64,000 nucleotides of DNA from Crocodylus rhombifer (lineage: Eukaryota > Chordata > Crocodylia > Crocodylidae): assembly GCA_038503035.1 (NCBI GenBank), contig JAVSML010024569.1, forward strand, positions 186,001 through 250,000, written 5' to 3'. How positions within the stretch are numbered: the stretch's first letter is position 1; each line of letters opens with the position of its first letter. Of the stretch, positions 62,546 through 64,000 are shown piece by piece. Position numbers and translations under genes: made by a program. The notes under the pieces are model-generated. The model ran no database searches. It was given only the letters and a program-made list of their open reading frames with translations, and was not told the origin of the DNA.

Positions 62546-64000
62546 GTAAGAAGAACATTTAAATATCAAAGATTGACTCTCTTGCCTTGCCTTTTACATT
62601 GCTTACCCATGTTTGTGATGCTTTAATGTTTTAATTATTTAACAAGCAAAATATTTATTGTTTACATATTCTGAGCCTAAATCAGTCCATCATTAAGTTG
62701 CTAGATTTTTTTTTTCCTGCTAAAAGGTAGTGTATTTGCTTCATATAACTTTCATTCCAGGTCTACAGCATCTTTCCCTCCTAAGAAAGAGGGAGGGTAT
62801 CTAGGTGGCGAACTGCCACTGATGACTTAAAATGAGAAATTGCTGTCTCTGTGTGAGGGATGTTGACATATGCTTTCACAAGTCTTGAAATAGAACAAAA
62901 CTGTATGATGCTTACATTTTTTTTATAAGATTATGTAGTTTCACTGTAAGGTAGCAGTCATTTAGATTCATGCTGAGGAATCTTCTGAAAGACCTAATTG
63001 ACCCTGGTTTGCTAGGAGTCAGTGCTATTAGCAGGGATTAACGTCCAATTTATGCTTGTTGTTTGGAAACTGGCAGAGTGCTTTTTGTGGCAGTAGGCAG
63101 GTCTCGGATTGCTTTGCAAGTTTAATTTGAAATTAACTTGGTCTTTATAGGAGACTGTGCCATCATGGAACTACTTGTAAATGTTATTTAGATGTTTTGG
63201 GGGTTTTTTGTAGTTTTTTAAATAGGAGTTTTGATACTGTATATTTAGAGGTGGATCCTATGCAGGGAATGGAGAATTGAACCCTTTGCTCTTTCTGCAC
63301 CTGAGTTCAGGAGCACGGCTGCAGTACAGTTTCATTTATGCTGAAACTACACAATAGAAGAGCAGAAATGGTCATTTTCTTGTACGTCACACTGCAGTCA
63401 TGGTAAGTCAGAAATGCTTTCCATATGAGCCTGCTGAAGTGGTAACAAGGGCCACAACTTCTGTACTGTGACACTCACACAGGGGTCTGGGATGCATTAC
63501 ATAAACTGCTTTGAGCCAAATCAGTTAAGTCTGATATTGCATTCAACCAGGTTTATCTCGAACCGGTTTCAACCATTTTGAAACTGGTTTATGTGCACTG
63601 AATGTCTATTCTGTTATGGGTTTAAATCAGTTTCTGATTACTTAAACTGGTTTATGTGTAATGTTTGTCCCTAGCGTGTGTGTTACCTAAATGTAGTTAA
63701 ACTTGGAGAAGAAATGTATCTTTTCCACCATTTTTTTTTTTCTTCATTTGAGGACAATGTACATCTAAAGAATAATTTTTCAGACTACTTTATTGACAGA
63801 AACAAGCTGTTCTATTAACATATTGTAATTGTAATACAATTCTAGCTTAATGCTCTTTTTCTCTTTTTAATATGGGTTCATATGCATTAAAAGTGATACT
63901 TTCATTGGAGATGCATTGCAACCTGAAGACACACAAAGTTATCCTGTACTGGGGGAATGATGATGGTTTCTTTGAGCATTCCTTTGGTGTGTGCAGAAAT
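62546..64000 (+). other. CBLB: CBLB intron 3 (partial)
   Basis: Begins GTAAGAAG and runs off the window. AT-rich, with the 192-bp repeat at 63483-63674. The next CBLB coding exon is not present. Confidence 0.9.
63483..63674 (+). repeat. 192-bp repeat, copy 2 (pair with 12545-12736)
   Basis: Begins GGGTCTGGGATG and ends GTCCCTAG. The same length and order of motifs as the copy at 12545, including ATCAGTTAAGTCTGATA, TTCAACCAGGTTTAT and CCATTTTGAAACTGGTTT. Its terminal parts TTACATAAACTG and GGTTTATGTGTAA are near-inverted repeats. This copy is isolated, without a GC-rich neighbour, which suggests the 192-bp unit can move by itself. No duplication found. Confidence 0.65.

Larger units (their letters stand above)
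50800..64000 (+). other. CBLB: CBLB locus, 5' part of gene (continues past window)
   Basis: The gene runs left to right: CpG-island exon 1, intron 1 (51097-52137), exon 2 with the start codon (52138-52385), intron 2 of 9.9 kb (52386-62294), exon 3 (62295-62545), and intron 3 from 62546 to the window edge. CBL-B is a cytosolic RING-type E3 ubiquitin ligase that binds phosphotyrosine proteins and restrains T-cell and receptor tyrosine kinase signalling. The SH2 and RING parts are in later exons not present here. The start coordinate is approximate. Confidence 0.9.

Noticed and set aside
1..64000. CRISPR arrays, operons, ribosome binding sites, phage or plasmid features
   Set aside because: The window is vertebrate nuclear DNA with spliced exons and LINE/LTR/hAT repeats; no regularly spaced direct repeats or prokaryotic genes are present.

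Overview
This window is nuclear DNA of a vertebrate, almost certainly a sauropsid and most likely a crocodilian (a turtle is the main alternative). The evidence is several CR1 LINE copies with the sauropsid-type 3' end, many non-autonomous hAT-like DNA transposons, solo LTRs, and one interrupted vertebrate gene. The organism call is an inference from repeat style and gene sequence. No prokaryotic or organellar features are present.

The only protein-coding gene I can support is CBLB, on the + strand, entering at the right end. It has a CpG-island promoter (about 50.4-51.1 kb), a probable non-coding first exon with a donor at 51096/51097, a first coding exon (ATG at 52218, coding to 52385) and a second coding exon (62295-62545). 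Together they encode residues 1-139 and part of codon 140 of the E3 ubiquitin ligase CBL-B: the basic N-terminal tail and most of the four-helix bundle of its phosphotyrosine-binding region. The rest of the gene lies to the right of the window.

The 50 kb upstream is intergenic. From 1 to 29.5 kb it is mostly AT-rich, with scattered repeats: CR1 pieces at 8.7, 17.5 and 26.7 kb, MITE-like elements at 10.0, 17.1 and 21.1 kb, and GC-rich repeat cores at 1.5, 10.6-12.6, 19.6 and 21.7 kb. From 29.5 to 43.0 kb there is an almost continuous stack of transposable elements. It holds two hAT-like elements with near-matching 8-bp target-site duplications, three solo LTRs of one family with 5-bp duplications, a fourth LTR with recognisable TATA and poly(A) signals, an old EN-RT LINE of about 4.9 kb split by a fifth LTR, and a three-level nest (LTR in CR1 in MITE). 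From 43 to 49 kb the DNA is AT-rich with nothing recognisable, and two CR1 tails follow just before the CBLB promoter.

I found no new gene system. What is new to read here is the dated layering of mobile elements, the LTR family trio, and a Z-DNA-prone TG/CA tract directly after CBLB exon 1. Long ORFs in the GC-rich and TG/CA regions are compositional artefacts and are not annotated.
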